Positions 1-10,488 of a stretch of 64,000 bases of DNA are shown piece after piece. The stretch comes from Fragilaria crotonensis (Eukaryota; Bacillariophyta; Fragilariophyceae; Fragilariales; Fragilariaceae). Position numbers and translations under genes: made by a program. The notes beneath the pieces were generated by a model. It did no database searches. It was not told where the DNA came from and saw only the letters and a program-made list of their open reading frames with translations. Every line of letters begins with the position of its first letter. The stretch's first letter is position 1. The stretch lies in the NCBI GenBank assembly GCA_022925895.1, contig JAKSYS010000170.1, positions 1 to 64,000 of the forward strand, given 5' to 3'.

Positions 1-2
1 CC

Positions 3-305
3 TCCAAGAAAGAGCCCGTTAGTCGTCGGTGGAATGGCGTTGCTAGCACGCATAGAGCGGTGATTCAGTCCCCTGGATCCGTCAAATCTACGTACTCGTT
101 GAATGCCGATCAAATTGATCGCTTGGTGGAAGAGCGTATGCAGACTCACATCGCCGACCTTGAATCAAAGATGGGAGCGCAGATGATGCGGCTCGAAAGT
201 TACCTGGAGGAACGAATGCAAACTCGAATGGACCAGCTGGAGGTGAAAATTGACAAGATTGGGGCAATGTTAACTAACATTTTGTCACATCGACGGGAAC
301 TCTAA
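3..305 (+). CDS. C-terminal end of a coiled-coil protein (5' partial)
   Basis: The reading frame is open from base 3 of the window to a TAA at 303-305, so the start lies outside. About 100 residues are visible. The last 65 are strongly heptad-like and charged, with a repeated EERMQT segment and regularly spaced Leu, Met and Ile, which predicts a coiled coil that could serve for oligomerisation. The upstream part is Ser/Arg/Lys-rich and probably disordered. No catalytic domain is visible and I do not recognise the family. It ends 137 bp from the stop of the SWC4-like gene, which runs the opposite way, so the two are tail to tail. Confidence 0.6.
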   Translation, partial: SKKEPVSRRWNGVASTHRAVIQSPGSVKSTYSLNADQIDRLVEERMQTHIADLESKMGAQMMRLESYLEERMQTRMDQLEVKIDKIGAMLTNILSHRREL

Positions 306-442
306 GTGCATCGGATATCTACGTTTCTCATATTTTACAAAGCGATCATGGCGAACTTTTGGATGGGGAAAAACAGAACTGAACCAAGAGGCCGCGGCCA
401 TTCCTAGACTTACGACGCACATTTCTGAACTATTATGCTTTT

Positions 443-2170
443 CTAGCTCGTTTCTTGGCGGAAGCTTTCTTCAGCACTTTCTGGTTTTGCGATTGGCACC
501 TGAACAAGGGGGGCTGCGGCAGGAATGTCTCCTGGCGTTGTAGGAACAATAGTAGCCACTGCTGCAGCAGAAGATGGCGCTGCAGCAATCGCCGGGGTAA
601 CGGCAGTTGCAGGAACAACTGCTGTTGCAGCAGGTGCCGTCGGCTTCGTCTCTGCTTTGCTCTTACGCTTCTTGGAAGCAGCTGGCTTTTTTAACGTTTT
701 CTCGCCGGAATCCACCTTCTGGGATGCCTTTGGCGCTGCTGCAACCTTACCGGCAACCACAGGATTTGTTCTGGGCTTTGGCTTTTGTTGCTTATTAGCT
801 CGGGCGACCGGCGGAGGAGCAGGGGCTGGTGCAGGCGTGATGCCCATGAGGGCCTCTTCGTCCATCGCATGACCACTGCCTCCAAGCGTGGCCAATCGTA
901 AACGTTTGGAATGCAACTGCCCCTCCTTCTGAAGCAGAACCTTTTGCAATGTCAACAGCGTCAACACATCCTTCCGGACAGAGTCGTACACATCACAGAT
1001 ACGTTTGGTGGGCACTAATAGTCGCTTGGCAATCTTGAGCTCCTCAAGCACCGTTTCCATACGCTTCAATGTTGTTTTGTTGATGCCGAGAGGACCACCT
1101 GTTGCCGGTGGAGCCAGACGACCTGATTGCAGATAAGGGGTTTCTGCCATGGGCGTAGGCGCTGTCGATGAGAATGCTTTGTCGAGAAGAGCTACACCCT
1201 CTACACTTGTGGGCATCGGCATCGGTGAGACCGGCCGACTTTGGTGTTGCGATCCTTGTTGCGGTCCTACCAATATGTGACCACCCGATTTCTTTAACTT
1301 TCGAAGTTGTTGTTCAATCATCTTGAGTTCCTTTCTTAATGCCACCTCTTCCTCCTCCTCCGCTTTGGTGCGATTCCAAATTTGTTCCAAATATGCTCGT
1401 CGTTCTCGTTCCTTCGCCAGGTCAAATACCATTTTGTTTGAGGTTCCAGTCCCAGTATTTGGTATGAAAGGTTGATGCTGGGGTTCAGCAGTTGCAATCG
1501 CCCGTGCAGCAGCTGTCTCCAACAAATGTGGCTCCGAGGTATCGGCATTGGGGACGGACAACAGTGCCGATACTTCTGCAGCTGCCTCCTTGGTAATGCG
1601 CGCTTGTGACAGAGTCGCAGCGACGGAGTAATAGCGATGTTGCAAGTCCTCGATCTTTCGATGGTTGGCACCTTCCGTGAAGGTGCCGCACCACCGATCG
1701 TAAATGACAGCCCATCGCAGTTCAAAGATTCGCGCCATATCCATAAGTTTGTCAGTATCGCTCTTGGTCCATGTATCATCGTGGAGGTATTTTTGATACT
1801 CATCGTCGGTGTATTGTACCGGGTCCAAGTGAATGTCAAATCGAGCGTACGGATAATCCAGATACTCGACTCCCGCCCGCACCCAATGTCGAAACTCATG
1901 TTTATCATTCCGAGCCGATGTGGTAAAGGGTGCCCATTCCCATTTCCGACACTTTTTGTCGGAGGCAATCATCTTGGCGCCGACTTTGACGACAAACGTT
2001 GGCACCATGGGTGGAAGAATCGCCGATGTCGCATCATCTGTGCCCGCAACTAACTTCATAACGTCTCGGTTCATTCCTCCCATTTTCATGGCTCGGGACG
2101 GATGATGACTTGACGGGAGAGGAGGCGGAGGAGCTGGAGCGACTCCTTTCGGTGTTGCGACCGCCGTCAT
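443..2170 (-). CDS. SWC4: SWC4/DMAP1-like subunit of NuA4 and SWR1 chromatin complexes
   Basis: One uninterrupted 575-residue frame. The SANT/Myb-like DMAP1 core lies at about residues 60-220: RKWEWAPFTTSAR, then YPYARFDIHLDPVQYTDDEY, then the W-T-K-S-D-T-D helix and EDLQHRYYSVAATL. A second conserved block, LKRMETVLEELKIAKRLLVPT followed by a helix around VRKDVLTLLTLQ, matches the C-terminal DMAP1 domain. After it comes a long Ala/Pro/Lys-rich tail with basic stretches that could act as a nuclear signal. Family members sit in the NuA4 acetyltransferase and the SWR1 H2A.Z-exchange complex. The frame extends 24 codons further upstream, but I chose the Met at 2170 because the extension is unconserved and GTAC-rich like the promoter. 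The promoter region is shared with the divergent nuclease gene. Confidence 0.88.
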   Translation of the reverse strand: MTAVATPKGVAPAPPPPLPSSHHPSRAMKMGGMNRDVMKLVAGTDDATSAILPPMVPTFVVKVGAKMIASDKKCRKWEWAPFTTSARNDKHEFRHWVRAGVEYLDYPYARFDIHLDPVQYTDDEYQKYLHDDTWTKSDTDKLMDMARIFELRWAVIYDRWCGTFTEGANHRKIEDLQHRYYSVAATLSQARITKEAAAEVSALLSVPNADTSEPHLLETAAARAIATAEPQHQPFIPNTGTGTSNKMVFDLAKERERRAYLEQIWNRTKAEEEEEVALRKELKMIEQQLRKLKKSGGHILVGPQQGSQHQSRPVSPMPMPTSVEGVALLDKAFSSTAPTPMAETPYLQSGRLAPPATGGPLGINKTTLKRMETVLEELKIAKRLLVPTKRICDVYDSVRKDVLTLLTLQKVLLQKEGQLHSKRLRLATLGGSGHAMDEEALMGITPAPAPAPPPVARANKQQKPKPRTNPVVAGKVAAAPKASQKVDSGEKTLKKPAASKKRKSKAETKPTAPAATAVVPATAVTPAIAAAPSSAAAVATIVPTTPGDIPAAAPLVQVPIAKPESAEESFRQETS

Positions 2171-2508
2171 GGTGGATGAGAGTTGAAGTTGGATTGCGTT
2201 TCTGGCAATTCCGTCACAGAGCAAGTACAAGTACAACCACAAGTATCGTTGCGTATGCTATATGCTATATATCATATTTTTGGATTATTCGCGATTCCTC
2301 TAGTACAGTACTTGTACCAAATACGAGTACTGTAGTACGACTAAACACGTTGCACACTTATCGTTCGGCGGAGTGACTCACATCACATCTCGAAGTGCAG
2401 TACACAGTGTCCTTCGACCAACACCATGACGCCGATCTCATACTGTCATCTTTATGCAAACTTGGATGAACTCAAGGCACGCAGAAGGCAGTCAATACAA
2501 TCAACTCA
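2171..2508. promoter_or_regulatory. Divergent intergenic region between SWC4 and the YqaJ-type gene
   Basis: This 338-bp spacer separates two divergently transcribed genes and must hold both promoters. It carries several GTAC tetramers (near 2230-2340), an AT-rich TATATATCAT stretch near 2265 and no open frame that resembles a protein. No specific factor site can be assigned. Confidence 0.45.
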
Positions 2509-4017
2509 ATGCATAAAGTGATCCTCCTCTTTGCCATGGTAGACTTGTCCGCTTATGCTTTTGCTCCTCCAGCACAACCAGGACGACTTGCGAAATCATC
2601 ACAGTCCTCCAATGATAGCAATTGGCTCCTCGTCCCGTCCAATGTACGTTGAGCTCAAAGCCACGTCAAGAAAAATGTCGAATGCGCATGAGATAACATT
2701 TGATAAGGATGCTGATTTACCAATCGAAGCAACACCGGTTCCAGTTCCAACGGCCTCGTCGAGCATGAGCAATCGAAAGAAGCAATCAAACCGTCGACAC
2801 GAACAACTACCTCGTTTCGGAAATCTTCCTGATATTTATTGGAGAGCGATATCTATGGATCACTTACGAATGCATCCAAAATTCGATGCTCTACCAGCGC
2901 ATGTCGGTAAACTTGACTGCCTCGAAGACGTTCGCAACTTCCGACAAGATTCTTGGCAGTGGGATGCCTTGCATGCCGGACGTTGTACCACCTCCCAGGC
3001 ATCGGCAGCGCTCGGTTTCTTGGAACCCGAGGCGGCGGCTGTTTTGCAGATACCCAAATCGTGGCAACGGTGTTGGTGCCTACCATCGGATGCGCGAGGG
3101 TGCTCTCAGGACCCTGAACGACATGCAAGAGGCGTTCCTTGTCGACGAGAGTCGCAACTATGCTACCGATCTGGCTAGTGGATCTGGCAAGATCTGGACT
3201 GAACCACTCCTCCCACTTTCCATTTGCTGCTCAATGTCTTGTTCGTACAACTCCCGAAGAAAGACGGCAGCGACGAGCGCGATTTGCGACCGCCAGTTGT
3301 AGCGTCACATCCATCAAATGATGTGGGGTTCGGCACAAGAAGCTACCTCACTGCTGACGGCACTCAACTACTTTTATCAATCTGATCCAGGCGTGCGACT
3401 CGAAGAAGTTGGCATGTGCGGAGCTGGTTTGGCAGAAAATAACACTTTTCTATTGGGTGCCTCTCCTGATGCCCTTCTCCGCCACTCGAACGGGACAAGG
3501 GAAGTCCTCGAAGTCAAGAATCATTGCCCCTTTTTCTACCAACAGGCGCGGGGCCAAGAAGTCGCCAATGACTGACAAGAACTTTGCTATCAAATCCTTT
3601 GCTTTTTCTGAACCCTACCAGCCAATGTACGTACCCCAACTCATGATGGAGATGCTGTGCACCGACTGCCAATCGGCTGTTATGGTGCGCCAGACTGCCA
3701 CAACCGGCGCCTTGATTATTCGACTACACCGGAATGACGATTGGATCAAGGAGATGCTGTATTGGCTGCACCAATTTCACACGCAATTTGTGGAACCGGG
3801 CCATTCTCCACCTGCCAATTTCTTTTGGAACGAACCAAACGCGACGACTACTCAGCGCTACCGTGCCTTTGTTAGACACACGTATGAACTGGCCGGTTCA
3901 GTACAAGTACTGGCCCATGGAGCACAAGGACATTCAGAGGATATCTGGGACTTCCCCGAACACAATGTCCTTGTTTATGGATTGAATGCCGACATGGGGT
4001 TTGTGGGGAAGTTATAG
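2509..4017 (+). CDS. YqaJ/lambda-exonuclease-type PD-(D/E)XK nuclease with plastid-targeting presequence
   Basis: The ATG at 2509 opens a signal-peptide-like segment MHKVILLFAMVDLSAYAFAPP, whose SAYAFAPP matches the diatom ASAFAP plastid cleavage motif. A basic linker follows, and then a YqaJ-like domain: WDALHAGRCTTSQASAALGF, MMWGSAQEATSLLTALNYF, the metal-site core GASPDALL and LEVKNHCPF (Asp, then Glu-x-Lys), and YVPQLMMEMLCTDCQSAVM. This fold is shared by phage exonucleases that work with single-strand annealing proteins. Expected activity is dsDNA end resection, probably in the plastid. The coding sequence changes frame about five times (near 2640, 3060, 3200-3290, 3317 and 3560); at 3317 one A added to AAA restores the frame, as with other genes here. 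It could instead be a decayed copy, but conservation across all frames argues for one gene with sequence errors. Confidence 0.72.
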
Positions 4018-4841
4018 GAACGATGCCAGGATCACTCCTCCCACCGACTGCTCTAAGTGATGCTCTATCCGGACGGCGTTCCAGGTTCTCTGGAGTACAT
4101 AACAATCTCTTCCTAGAGTATGCTTGGTGTGCTAGGGTGGACGTCGTTATAACTTTACCCGTAATGTGCGGTTTGCGGTTCCGGGAGTCATGATGTGCTA
4201 TGCCCTATGCCCTAATCGATCTATGCATCTCTAGTACAGTAGTGGATTATACCATACACACCATACACCATACTCGCATTACTGTCGTACACTATACACC
4301 ATAACAACACTTAGAGTCAGATATGAAAGTTTCACTGACTGTCAACGCATGGTACGGTGTACTGAGTACTTGTACTTGTACAATAGCACACAAGCGCCCT
4401 GCTTATGTCATAGTTGTACTTGCAGCTTTCCTATTCATGTTTCATGTATCGTACTGTACGATACTGGAGTAGAGAGAAGTTGTTCCGTGTCTGCCCTTAT
4501 GCGTCGTACAGTATATATCATCATCAATCATTTAATCATCATATCATACATCATCAATCATCAATCATCATAGATCATAGATCATAGATCATAGGTCATG
4601 GAGTCATGGTCTATTCGGTACAGGTACCGGTACGTTGCAATAAGTATTGTATTCTACCGTAGTGGGAGGATACTGCAGTTGTGCCAGTCGGAATGACTCC
4701 ATCACATGTCCATACGGAGAGGTCACCACGTCACCACCGACGAAATGGAGAAGAGAACCTTGTCAAATTTCAAAAAGGGGTGTCGGTTTGTATCCCCTTG
4801 TTTCGCATTATATTGTGTTTCATTGTTACTCATTCCAAATC
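4018..4841. other. Intergenic region with GTAC motifs and simple repeats
   Basis: No supported gene. It holds CATACACCATAC-like short repeats near 4250-4310, GTAC clusters near 4355-4380 and 4445-4470, an ATC-rich microsatellite and the 5' region of the small PH-like gene. Confidence 0.5.
4517..4608. repeat. Degenerate ATC/ATAG microsatellite
   Basis: About 90 bp of mixed ATCATCA, ATCAATC and GATCATA units, ending in four tandem or near-tandem copies of ATAGATC. Its low complexity explains the short open frame over it. Confidence 0.8.
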
Positions 4842-5742
4842 ATGGCTAGCAAGAACGAAGAAGTCAAGTCATCCAAGGAAAATGCACGTCGCCCTACCAA
4901 CCGTAATAGCCAGAGATCGAGTTTATTCGGTCGGGCGCGCATGAGTTTTGTCCGGTACGTTGTGTCAGCTCTCCGAATGAGAAGAGGTGGATACGACCAA
5001 CCGTGTTTGACCTAGATTGAAGAAACATTTCTGTGTTCGTGTGGTTTGAATGTCCCATGAGCTCTCACGCGATTGGTATGTTGTCTTCTTTCAATAACAG
5101 ATCTGGAGGAGAACGAGGAGCAACGATTGAAGATCTTCGAGGAACCCAGGAGCGGACTTTGAAGACAAGGCAAGTGTCAGACGAGTCCAAGCTGGTTCGA
5201 GCGGATGGGTGCATGGGAGGAGGTGGATCTGTAAGTGGTTACTTATTCGATGAGATATTCATGTATTCTTCGACACTGACGCTTCAGGGAGCGTAATTGT
5301 ACTACGTTACTAACGCACACTCGTACCATCGATTGGGCAGGATTCGAATGTCATCGTCTTGGTGAAGGGACCGTTCTGTTTCGTTTTTGTTAATGAAACT
5401 GCATCCTCCCCAAAGTATGCCATCAGACTTGCGCATTTGAAGGCTACAATAAAGACCCCCAAAACTGTTGATTTGGAAACCGCATTGGGAGATGTTGAAT
5501 ACGAACTGACGTTTGAAACCACTGAGGTTGCGGAATCCTTTGCCAAGACCGCCACCAGCCAGGCAGCTGCAGGCGAAGTGGAAGAGGTTCGCAAGCGACT
5601 GGGTCACGAACACTTGTTGAACAAGCGGTCTTCGGTCAGATATGCCGAATCGGTGGCAGTGAAAAAGGTGCAGGAAGCACCGGATGTTCCAGTTTCGGCC
5701 GAGGACATTTTGAGCAACGTGGCTGCAACTGCTGGTATGTAA
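4842..5742 (+). CDS. Small three-exon protein with a PH-like domain, function unknown
   Basis: Predicted exons are 4842-4954, 5101-5230 and 5341-5742, joined by GT-AG introns of 146 and 110 bp. The second has a clear ACTAAC branch-point-like site at about 5310. The joined frame is continuous for 214 residues. The N-terminal 80 residues are Ser/Arg/Lys/Gly-rich and look disordered. From about residue 82, strands such as SNVIVLVKGPFCFVFVNE and GDVEYELTFETTEVAESFAKTA suggest a pleckstrin-homology-like beta sandwich closed by an amphipathic helix. The acidic C-terminus is unassigned. No targeting signal is evident. The PH-like call rests only on pattern, so treat it as hypothetical; the exon structure is more certain than the fold. 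Confidence 0.6.
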
Positions 5743-5968
5743 GAGGATTGCTCGCTTGAATGTCACTACTCCTTGAAAATTGGGGTACGTGTGTGTGTGC
5801 CTATCTACCAGACAATTGTGGTGTATGTTGCGCATGTAGCTTTTGTCGAGGATGGAAGATACTTATAGATATAAACACCTTGTCAAGGGTTTGAATCACT
5901 TATATTAGACGGAAACAACACGTGACGTGTAGGGATTCATGGTTTAATGGGTATTCTTGCAACTTTCA

Positions 5969-6793
5969 CTACGCTCTCAGGATAGGATAAAATCTCTTCC
6001 ACCTACCATTAGACTCTACCAGATCAGATTTTGGTCGGCCAGCCACACTGACCATATTGATGCAATACCGACGGCCGTGCATATGGTAGGTTGTGTCCCA
6101 AATGCGTGCCGTCGATGCTCACGACTTCGCCATTGTCCATGAGTTTCACATTGGGCCAAATCACCTCATCATCACGAAAACTCAGCCATCCATAGTTCCG
6201 ACTTTCAGTCAAGAAGTCGTCCAGCGATCGACCATGGGGAGCCTGAAACAGTGCTTTACCTGTGTTGGAATCGTAAAGTAATTTCCCTAGATCTAACTTG
6301 ACTTCCGCCAGAAATGCCGTGGTGAGGAAATAACCCGCTGTGAGAAGAAAGAAAAGATGAGACCACAGCACTTATCTACCTCAAGGATACGCAACACCAC
6401 CCCGCAACCTACCATGTTCTGCAAAATGTCTATGGAACCAGAATTGAACCGTGCGTGTTTTTTCATGTTCAAGGGGAGTGTGAAGAATCGCTCAGGAAAC
6501 AAGAAATCAAGTATCCCAGAATTCAATAATGTCATCGCTCGTACCATTGTTGTTGCAGATTGGTTCGGCAACCTTGGGATCGCACCCCAACGTAGATTTT
6601 GTTGAACTCGCCTTGTCACTAACGTCTCCAGATCCTTAGATGATGACATTCTCAATTTTTTATCGTCCGTGGCAGGAGACTTGAGTTGTCCATTAACCAT
6701 ATTGCTGAAACAGAAAAGGATATGAATTGTGAGGATGATGGGGAGATGCGATGTTGACCATCGCTTAGTGTCGGAACACAACAACAACAACAC
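5969..6793 (-). CDS. MsrB-like (peptide methionine-R-sulfoxide reductase C-terminal fold) protein
   Basis: Exon 1 (6793-6413) and exon 2 (6337-5969) flank a 75-bp GT-AG intron. After the splice the frame reads AGYFLTTAFLAE, then DFLTESRNYGWLSFRDDEVIW, GTHLGHNLP and RYCINMVSVAG. The last two blocks match the end of MsrB, where the RYC(I/V)N Cys is the catalytic residue. The CxxC zinc pairs of typical MsrB are not seen, so this is a zinc-free relative. The frame needs one G at the donor (GG to GGG near 6412) and one more shift near 6080, which fits the window-wide indel pattern. The N-terminus is hydrophobic, but a possible splice acceptor (tttctgtttcag near 6707) means the true start may be further upstream. 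Expected role is repair of oxidised methionine or a related redox task; substrate unknown. Confidence 0.6.
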
Positions 6794-7540
6794 CTCGTTT
6801 GATAGTCATCTCCGGACGGGAAGGCGTCTTGAGACGATCACACCGTGACCCGTGAGTCGTACTTAATCACATGTGTATGTTGAAAACGCGTACAGTACAT
6901 ACGAACCTAACAAGTGCCGGTAAATGATCGGTAAAACATGATTCACAACATGGTTTTAAAAGTTTATTTTAATAATATTCAAGTGTATATATCATAGATG
7001 TAGTGCAGTATTTGCGTTTAATCGAGCACGCAATTCAAGTACGGACGTATGTCATATGTCCAATTGCTTGTTCTATAGTGAAATGAGTTCCAGGGGTTTT
7101 AACGTCTTATCTTCCCGACTCGCTCGTATTCGTTGTACCAAGAACTTGTACACTTCTACAAGGAAGCGCATGATAGATTCGCCGAAGGAAGAGCGGGACA
7201 ACTGCCAAGTACTGAAGTAACAATTTGAGGAATCAACTGAAGAAACGTGTAAACGACCAAACGATCGGCATCTGTCGGACGTCTGCTACTGTCGGTTGTC
7301 CATTGTTCCTTGTGAATGTAAAGTAAAAGTAGACGCAACATCCTTCTCCAACCTATGCTTGCTGGAAAGTTTCATCTTCTGAGTTCCCCAACGTTTTGCA
7401 GTAGAGTCTGACGGAAGCACAGATCTAATTCCTCTCCAGAACAAACTACCAAGGAACACTCTTTTTCATTGCTATCAGAACGCGGACCGCACGAACACAC
7501 GCGCAGTTTTGCTGCTATCGCAAATCGTTCTCTAGCAGGC
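6794..7540. other. Intergenic region upstream of the MsrB-like and ABC1K genes
   Basis: Divergent spacer of 747 bp holding both upstream regions. An AT-rich stretch lies at 6950-6985. No protein-like frame is seen. Confidence 0.45.
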
Positions 7541-9779
7541 ATGAGTATCATGAGGCACGGCAGTGTCACCAGGATGTTTCTTGGTGTCGGTTTAGTGCTT
7601 TGTACAATGGGGAACATTTCGTGTGGTGTATTGGGCATTGCTGTCGGTACAGTTCGCAATTCTATTCCTGCGAATACCAAGTTCCAACAAGGAGATCCCA
7701 AAACATCCAAATCGCCGATTGTTTCTCCATTGCTGGATCCGTGGAGAGACTATGACATTCTCCGCGAATCGAAACTGTCTCCAGACATTATTGAACCGTT
7801 TTGCCAAACGCCCCGGCGTCATTGCACAGCGGCTATGGAAGGTATCATCTACCTTGTTTCGTGCCCGTCGCGAGTGGCATCGTAGCGCAGCGATTAGTAC
7901 TGATGAAGAACGCGCTTCCAACCTATGCCAGGCGCTGGCATCATTGGGACCAGTTGCGGTTAAGGTAGGACAAACACTGTCTCAACGTCCTGATATTGTG
8001 GGGCTGGATGCGGCCAAGGCTCTGGCAAGGCTGCAAACGAAAAATGTGGCATTCCAAAATGAATTGGCCTATGCGGTCCTGCAGGAATCACTTCAGTGTC
8101 AGTGGATTGCACCGGGCATTGGGACGGAGATTGTCGGAGAGCGACCACTTTTTGCTACCATGTCACTGGACCCTGTGGCGTGCGCTTCGTTAGGACAAGT
8201 CTACAAGGCCACCACGTGGGAAGGACTGGAGGTGGCGGTCAAGGTGCAACGACCCGATGCTATGCAGATCTTGGCGCTTGATACTCAGTGCTTTCGGCAG
8301 GTGTTTGCGACACGCACTCAGTTCCTTAAACTGAAACAGAACTTGCTTCCTGAAAGGGAAGTGATGGAAGAAGCGAGCGACAAACAGAATGTGGGCACTG
8401 TCATTGATAGAGTCGCTCGCGATATTTTGGATGAATTAGACTATGATATTGAGGCTGCCAACTCAATTGAATTCAAGGAATCCTTGGCGTTTCTGGGATT
8501 TGTTACAACACCTAATACTCTGCCGCAGTACAGCAGCAAGCGCATCTTGGTGACGGAATGGATTCCTGGCCATCATTTGGAAAATCTCAACGTGACTGCA
8601 GGATTGTCCATGACACGCATGGCGGTGGAAGCATGTACTGCGAGTATGGTCTTGACAGGCCTGGTCCATGCTGATCCACACGAAGGAAACATTATGCTGC
8701 ACGAGGACGGTCGTGTTGCGTTCCTGGACTTTGGTCTCATGTCGAGAGTAGATCAAAACATCATGGAGGGCTTTGCTCGAGGAATCCAAGCTCTGCTGTC
8801 AGAGGATTGGGCATCTCTACAGATGCCTTCGTTGATGTTGGCTTTGTCACTGAACCGATCATGTATCGCGACGGAGGGACAAGGGCTGGCGTGCTGATCC
8901 CAACTATGGACGCCCTCAGTTGGCGGAGGCGTTGGCGAGTGCCATGGAAAACACGGAGGGTGGTAAAGCTCGCTTCGAGCCTTGGCGATTGTTTTGAACA
9001 AGAAGATTTCCCGAATTGGCTTGTGTTTACGCTCTCCATGTGCTGTTGCTAATTCGCACTTTTCTTACCCTGGAAGGCATTGCTGCCCGATTAGATCCAG
9101 ATTTTAACATCTATGAAATGGCCATGCCATGGCTGTGCGGAGATCGTTGTCGCCATCTACTGCAAAGGGTATCGAGGTGTTTCGATCCGCATTCATGACG
9201 CCGGACAATCGGATACAATGGGCAAGACTTTTGGAGCTCGCAAGCCCGGGTAAGGAAGAAGCCAATGGCTCACTCCCAACCCCTGAAGCATCTATTAAAA
9301 AGGAGAAGAAGACAATGCAGGACACAGCCAAGAAAGCGGCCATGAACGACGCAATTGGGTCACTCCTGGGCTCAACAGAAGGTAGGGTTTTACGTAGAGC
9401 GTTGCGAGACTTGGACTCGGGAGATTTGTTGACCAAATTATCGTCGGATGATGGGCGCACTTTACTTCAGAAGGCCGCAACGGCTGCAGCGAGTAGGGTG
9501 TTGACGACGAACAGACGTGGCTTAGCAATTGATTCTTTGGCAGAAAGCCATCGGCCTATCTCGGAAGAATGCGCACAATTGCGTTATCGACAGGCGCGCT
9601 GGAAACGAAAGGTTGGGCGGTTGCTTTTCTGGAGCCACATTAAGCGACAGTTTGGATGGAAGGGTCTCGTATCGATAACCAGGCTGTCTTTGATTTGCAC
9701 GAAGTTATTTGCAATTGCTTTGTGGAATAGAATACGTGGTCATGTTGTGAAGAGTGTCCCCGCCCCTGCCATGGAATAG
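7541..9779 (+). CDS. ABC1/UbiB-type atypical kinase (ABC1K), probably organellar
   Basis: Start ATG at 7541 gives a basic N-terminus with a hydrophobic stretch (MFLGVGLVLCTMG), suggesting an organelle signal. The kinase-like core is clear: ALASLGPVAVKVGQTLSQRP (the KxGQ motif of ABC1 proteins), ASLGQVYKATTWEGLEVAVK (Ala-rich loop and Lys), LVTEWIPG, HADPHEGNIM and VAFLDFGLMSR (HADPHxGN and DFG). A helical C-terminal domain contains LLLIRTFLTLEGIAARLDP. Members tune ubiquinone or plastoquinone/tocopherol metabolism in mitochondria or plastids. The frame changes about six times (near 7795, 8810, 8884, 8976, 9010, 9131). Several sites are repaired by one more G in a G run, for example TGGG to TGGGG at 8810 and ATGG to ATGGG at 9131, which points to sequence errors. 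The last segment is rich in Lys/Arg. Confidence 0.82.
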
Positions 9780-10488
9780 ACTTGGACGACTGGAGTATGG
9801 ATCACACGCTGATCGAGAGCCATGCTTTCGCCCATGATTCGGCACTAAGTTAATCCGACAAAAAATTGCAAGCGCCTACGCTGGGAACGCGCCACTCTAT
9901 TTGCATGAAATGCATCGTTTGCCAGCGTAATATATATGCCATCCCCCGCTTCGCTCGTGCGACGCTGAGCTGAAACGTTGTTAACTTTGAAGAAATTGGT
10001 TATATCGTAACATCTAAAATCATGTCATACCACTCTTTTGATATTTACTGGAGACTGGAGAACTACTAAAAACGCTGTGCACTGGTGCGAGATGCTTTTC
10101 TACCGGTAGTACCAGGTACTTGTACTACACTGTACCTGGTACTTGAGCCCGTATGACATGCGGCACTGCGAATTATGCTTGGTTCGTGCGAGGTTAACTT
10201 GCCGTTAACAACAATTGCATTCTCAGTTCCGACGTTCCGACTTCCGACACGGAGACATCGGCTGTTCCTCCTGCCACGACCGCCTCGTCTAGGGGATCAC
10301 TTGCACATGCACACATCATATCAGTTATGGCAGCAATCGTGAACGGCTGGAGTGGGGACATCATCCACCAGTAAAGAATTGGAGCATCGCAAGTCAACAC
10401 ACCAGACGTGCTCAACTAGCGGGAAGATCAAGACGTGTTTGGATTATAGATTTTTCACTGAGGCGTAGGGAATTTTCGCGGGAACGCC
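9780..10488. other. Intergenic region with GTAC cluster
   Basis: No supported gene. A dense run of GTAC tetramers lies at 10100-10150 (about six in 45 bp). Short frames on both strands show no protein-like composition. Confidence 0.45.

Noticed and set aside
1336-1968. Long shadow frame opposite/within the SWC4 gene
   Set aside because: It lies inside the well-conserved SWC4 frame and has arginine/proline-rich composition typical of an alternate frame.
7156-7341. 61-codon minus-strand frame upstream of ABC1K
   Set aside because: No recognisable feature and it overlaps the likely promoter region.
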